Assembly (NCBI GenBank): GCA_016302965.1
Contig: JAEDMP010000085.1
Span: forward strand, 1 to 9,952
Direction: 5' to 3'
From: Bacteroidaceae bacterium
GTDB lineage: Bacteria > Bacteroidota > Bacteroidia > Bacteroidales > Bacteroidaceae
DNA length: 9,952 nucleotides
Positions within the stretch are counted from its first letter, which is position 1, and each line of letters starts with the position of its first letter. Positions 6,689 through 9,952 of the stretch are shown one piece after another. The translations under genes and the position numbers were made by a program. The notes below the pieces were generated by a model, which was given only the letters and a program-made list of their open reading frames with translations, had not been told where the DNA came from and made no database searches.

Positions 6689-9600
6689 ATGCGTCTCTTC
6701 GTGACTTCTCTTCTGCGCTTGCAGGCAATCATACTCTTCTTTGTGCTGACATCGGCAACGGTGTCGGCACAAAAATATTTCCGCTCCTGGAACAAGGCCT
6801 CAGGACTCTGTGACAACAGCATCTGCTGTATCAAACAAGACAAGCACGGATTCCTCTGGATTGGATCCTTCAACGGCCTAAGCCGCTATGACGGCTACCA
6901 GTTTGAGTCGTTCTATCACGACGCAAACAACCCCCAATCAATCGCCAACCGGGTGGTGCGGACACTCTGCCCCACTGATGACGGTATCTGGATTGGTACC
7001 GACAGTGGTATCGACTTCTACTCCTTTGACGACGGTTTATTCCATCACATGCCAACAACAGACAGCCAGGGCAGAACTATCCCCTTCGTGAGGCGTGTCA
7101 ACCATATCGTGGAGACACAACATGCCCTCTTCGTTGCCGATGACAATGGAACCCTCTACAAATACGACCGGGAGAAGGAACGCCTATGTACGGTCAAACA
7201 GCATAGCAAACGGTATGATGCCGTGACGGTCTATCGTGACAACCTGCTGGCCGTGGCCAGTGCCGACGGCATCCGGCTGCTCGACAGCGATGGAGAGACG
7301 CTCATTGACTTCCTGCCCCAAAAGCTTCGCACAACCTTGCTGGCCAACATCTACTACAGCAAAAACAAGAACACACTCTTCGTAGGCTATGGCATCGGAT
7401 ATAAAAGCCATGCCTTCAAAATAGAGAACAACCGCATCAAACCCTCCAACGAGTATTCGCCCGAAGGACTGATGGCTACCGTTGACTATGGTTCCTACAC
7501 CGTTTTTGGCATCGACGGAGGAGGGGTTGTGTTCGATAGCGGACAATCACGCATCGTCTTCAATCCCTACAACAGCAACATCTCTGGAGATGCGGTCTAC
7601 GCACTTTTTGTCGACCAGCAGCAGAACCTCTGGATAGGCACCTACCGCATGGGGATGAGCCTCTACAGCGAACAGTTCAGATGGTTCAGCATCCTGAGCC
7701 GCACTAACCACCAGCTATCCTACGACATCGTCACAGCTGTCATTCCCACGCAGGAGAAACTTTATCTCGGACTCGACGGCGGAGGTTTTGAAATTCACGA
7801 CCGCAAGACAGGACAGAAGACTACCTATACGACAGCCAACAGCCAATTGCCAGGAAACAACATCACGTCGATGACCGACGATGGCGACAACATCTGGATG
7901 ACCGTCTACACCAAAGGACTCGTGAGATTCAACAAAGCCTCCCACTCCTTCACCACCTATCGCATGCCCCAACGGAGCCATGAGTCACAAAACCTATGGA
8001 CCCTCAAGGACGACGGACAGGGGAACCTCTGGATAGGAAGCTCCGACCTCTTCGTCTTCAATAAACGCCATGAGACGATCAGCCAGTTCAATATCGACAA
8101 CGCTTACTGCATGGGCATCGCCATGGACAGCCGGTATATCTGGCTGGCATGCCGCTTTCAGGGACTGATAAAGATTAATCGTAAGAACGGAAAGATTGAA
8201 AAGCGCTACAACACCCAATCAACGGATATCCGACTGCCCGGCAACAACACCTGTTTCCTCTATCTGGGGCAAAACGGCAACATATGGTTCACCATCGAGC
8301 ATGTAGGCTTCTTCCGCATGAACGAGAGACAGGGAACGCTGACCTCCTATGGCGCCGAACAGGGACTGAACGAAACAAACGTCACCTCTATGCGCGAAGA
8401 TCAGCATGGGAATGTGGTCGCAGGAACATACGATGGTCTGTTTCTGATGACAGCAGGAACGGAAAAGTTCGTGCGTCTCAACGTGGATGAGGGGGCATCG
8501 GAATTTACCTACAACTGCAATGCTGAACTGGCTGGTACCACCTACTTCGGCACCACCAAGGGACTCGTCTACTTCGACATCTCCAAAATCAGGCTTCCAC
8601 AAGGCACCAACGAGGTGTTCTTCCAGTCGCTCGAACTGCTCAACAGCAAAAAGATTTACAATCTCTATACCACCGGCAACCAGGAACAAAGGCTAAGCCA
8701 CAACGAAAACTTCTTCACCATCAGGTTCTCCACGCCCGATTTCGTCAGTTCCAACCGTATCATCTACTCCTGTCTACTGGAAGGCTTCGACACCCATTGG
8801 CGTGAGGTGACCGTGGGCGCAATCCAATACACCAAGGTACCGCCCGGCCATTATACCCTCAAGGTGAAGTCGACAAGCGACGGTGTCAACTGGTCGAAAA
8901 CACGCACGCTCCTGATTGTCATCACCCCACCCTGGTATCTCAGCTGGTGGGTCAAGCTGGGCTATCTGATCCTGGCTGTGACCATCTGTTGGATAGCCGT
9001 GAGGATATGGATGAACAACCTGGCCGTGAGACACCGGATGCAGATAGCCGAGGTGGAGAAACAATCGGAAAAGCGACTGAACGAGGCGAAGACAAACTTC
9101 TATACGAGCATCGTGCACGAACTGCGCACTCCCGTTTTCCTCATCATGGCACAGATAGAGGAGATTCTCGAAGGGGGAACCGACCCCGTGAAGGCTCCCC
9201 GAGTCTATATGAATGACATGCTGAGAAACGCCAAACGACTCAACTCTCTCGTAAGTCGCGTAGTGGACTTCAGGAAGGTGGGAGCAGAAAACCTCCGGCT
9301 GAGCCTCAAACGTCAGGATGTAGTGGAGTTTTGCAGGACGCTGAACGACAACTATACGGACATGTTCGGCCAAAAGAATATCGAGTACCGCTTCGAAGCC
9401 TCGCATGACGAGATTTTGCTCGACTTCGATAGCTTCAAACTTGAGCTCATCATCTCCAATCTGATTACCAACGCCTTCAAATATACCAAGAAAGGGGGAA
9501 AGGTGAGCTTCGGCATCGAAGAGAGCAACGACCGGGTCATCTTCCACATATCTGACACAGGCATCGGTATTGACGAGAAATTCCGCGACACCATCTTCGA

Positions 9601-9952
9601 AAGTTTCTTCCGTTCGGAACGGGGCAAGAAGCAAAGTGAGGGAGACGGACTTGGCCTTTCTTATGTCAAAAACCTGGTGGAGCTGCACGGCGGAAGAATC
9701 AGCGTGGAATCGGAGATGGGCAAGGGATCGACCTTCTCATTTTACATTCCGAGACAACAAGATTCGGAACGGATGGCACCAGCCAAAACGATACTTGCCA
9801 ATAAGACAACCAGAAACAACCCAACAGCCATACACTCGGTTCTGATTGTCGATGATGAACCCGAAACAGTGGAACTGCTGGAGCGAGGACTCTGCAGAGA
9901 ATACCGCATCGAAAAGGCATACAATGGCGAGGAAGGCATCACCAAAGCGCTG
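6689..9952 (+). CDS. Hybrid two-component system sensor/regulator (HTCS), 3' end cut by window edge
   Basis: An open frame of 1088 codons runs without a stop to the window edge. The ATG at 6689 is the first start after an in-frame TAA at 6677. HTCS proteins sense a glycan fragment in the periplasm and activate PUL genes. A signal peptide (MRLFVTSLLR..., cut near TVSA/Q, residues 27-28) leads into a sensor of about 720 residues with two-component-regulator propeller repeats (GFLWIGSFNGLSRYDG, DGIWIGTDSGI, NLWIGTYRMG, GNLWIGSSDLF). A Y_Y_Y-type domain follows (IIYSCLLEGFDTHWREV, YTKVPPGHYTLKVK). A membrane helix spans about 752-772. The kinase has its H box at His810 (HELRTP), N box at N924/N928, G1 box at DTGIG (956-960) and G2 at GDGLGL (985-990). 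The receiver domain starts near 1049 with the acidic pair D1055-D1056; its phospho-acceptor Asp and the expected AraC-type DNA-binding domain lie beyond the edge. Regulation of the preceding operon is inferred from position. Confidence 0.95.
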   Translation, partial: MRLFVTSLLRLQAIILFFVLTSATVSAQKYFRSWNKASGLCDNSICCIKQDKHGFLWIGSFNGLSRYDGYQFESFYHDANNPQSIANRVVRTLCPTDDGIWIGTDSGIDFYSFDDGLFHHMPTTDSQGRTIPFVRRVNHIVETQHALFVADDNGTLYKYDREKERLCTVKQHSKRYDAVTVYRDNLLAVASADGIRLLDSDGETLIDFLPQKLRTTLLANIYYSKNKNTLFVGYGIGYKSHAFKIENNRIKPSNEYSPEGLMATVDYGSYTVFGIDGGGVVFDSGQSRIVFNPYNSNISGDAVYALFVDQQQNLWIGTYRMGMSLYSEQFRWFSILSRTNHQLSYDIVTAVIPTQEKLYLGLDGGGFEIHDRKTGQKTTYTTANSQLPGNNITSMTDDGDNIWMTVYTKGLVRFNKASHSFTTYRMPQRSHESQNLWTLKDDGQGNLWIGSSDLFVFNKRHETISQFNIDNAYCMGIAMDSRYIWLACRFQGLIKINRKNGKIEKRYNTQSTDIRLPGNNTCFLYLGQNGNIWFTIEHVGFFRMNERQGTLTSYGAEQGLNETNVTSMREDQHGNVVAGTYDGLFLMTAGTEKFVRLNVDEGASEFTYNCNAELAGTTYFGTTKGLVYFDISKIRLPQGTNEVFFQSLELLNSKKIYNLYTTGNQEQRLSHNENFFTIRFSTPDFVSSNRIIYSCLLEGFDTHWREVTVGAIQYTKVPPGHYTLKVKSTSDGVNWSKTRTLLIVITPPWYLSWWVKLGYLILAVTICWIAVRIWMNNLAVRHRMQIAEVEKQSEKRLNEAKTNFYTSIVHELRTPVFLIMAQIEEILEGGTDPVKAPRVYMNDMLRNAKRLNSLVSRVVDFRKVGAENLRLSLKRQDVVEFCRTLNDNYTDMFGQKNIEYRFEASHDEILLDFDSFKLELIISNLITNAFKYTKKGGKVSFGIEESNDRVIFHISDTGIGIDEKFRDTIFESFFRSERGKKQSEGDGLGLSYVKNLVELHGGRISVESEMGKGSTFSFYIPRQQDSERMAPAKTILANKTTRNNPTAIHSVLIVDDEPETVELLERGLCREYRIEKAYNGEEGITKAL

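Noticed and set aside
6636..6704. Possible 22-codon leader peptide (MQKKMITF...) overlapping the HTCS start in another frame
   Set aside because: There is no Shine-Dalgarno, no regulatory codon bias or attenuator hairpin, and the suspected promoter at 6653-6660 would start transcription inside it.
8774..9688. Minus-strand open frame (304 codons) opposite the HTCS kinase region
   Set aside because: The plus strand here encodes recognisable Y_Y_Y, H-box, N-box and G-box motifs in an unbroken frame. The minus frame has no recognisable protein features.
1..9952. CRISPR arrays, tRNA or rRNA genes, insertion sequences, phage genes
   Set aside because: No regularly spaced repeats, cloverleaf-like segments, transposase motifs or terminal inverted repeats of an insertion element were seen.

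Overview
The window reads as part of a polysaccharide utilization locus (PUL) from a Bacteroidota bacterium. It holds a SusC-type TonB-dependent transporter, a SusD-type surface lipoprotein, a right-handed parallel beta-helix lipoprotein, and the 5' part of a hybrid two-component system (HTCS) sensor. All four are on the + strand. Bacteroidota is supported by the SusC/SusD pair, the HTCS architecture, TAnnTTTG-type promoter elements and mostly absent Shine-Dalgarno sequences. The mixed codon use with frequent G/C third positions would fit a Prevotella-like genome, but I cannot fix the genus.

Layout. Positions 1-296 are an AT-rich, non-coding regulatory region. It holds a perfect TAnnTTTG -7 element for the transporter gene at 228-235. 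Upstream lies a cluster of ATACGA words: two identical 11-bp direct repeats exactly 21 bp apart, plus an inverted pair. There is also a minus-strand TAnnTTTG at 9-16 that may serve a divergent gene outside the window. The SusC-like gene (297-3392), SusD-like gene (3414-5000) and beta-helix lipoprotein gene (5054-6613) follow with gaps of 21 and 53 nt and no visible terminators, so they look like one operon. A 75-nt gap with a weak promoter-like element leads into the HTCS gene at 6689. It runs off the right edge after 1088 codons, inside its receiver domain.

How they would work together. The SusD-like protein should capture an oligosaccharide at the cell surface and pass it to the SusC-like channel. 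The beta-helix lipoprotein probably cuts or binds the same glycan at the surface. The HTCS would sense a breakdown product with its periplasmic propeller and Y_Y_Y region, then switch on the operon, plausibly through the ATACGA repeats. This is a known type of system. The parts not explained by family knowledge are the activity of the beta-helix protein and the operator-like repeats. The glycan cannot be named from the sequence.
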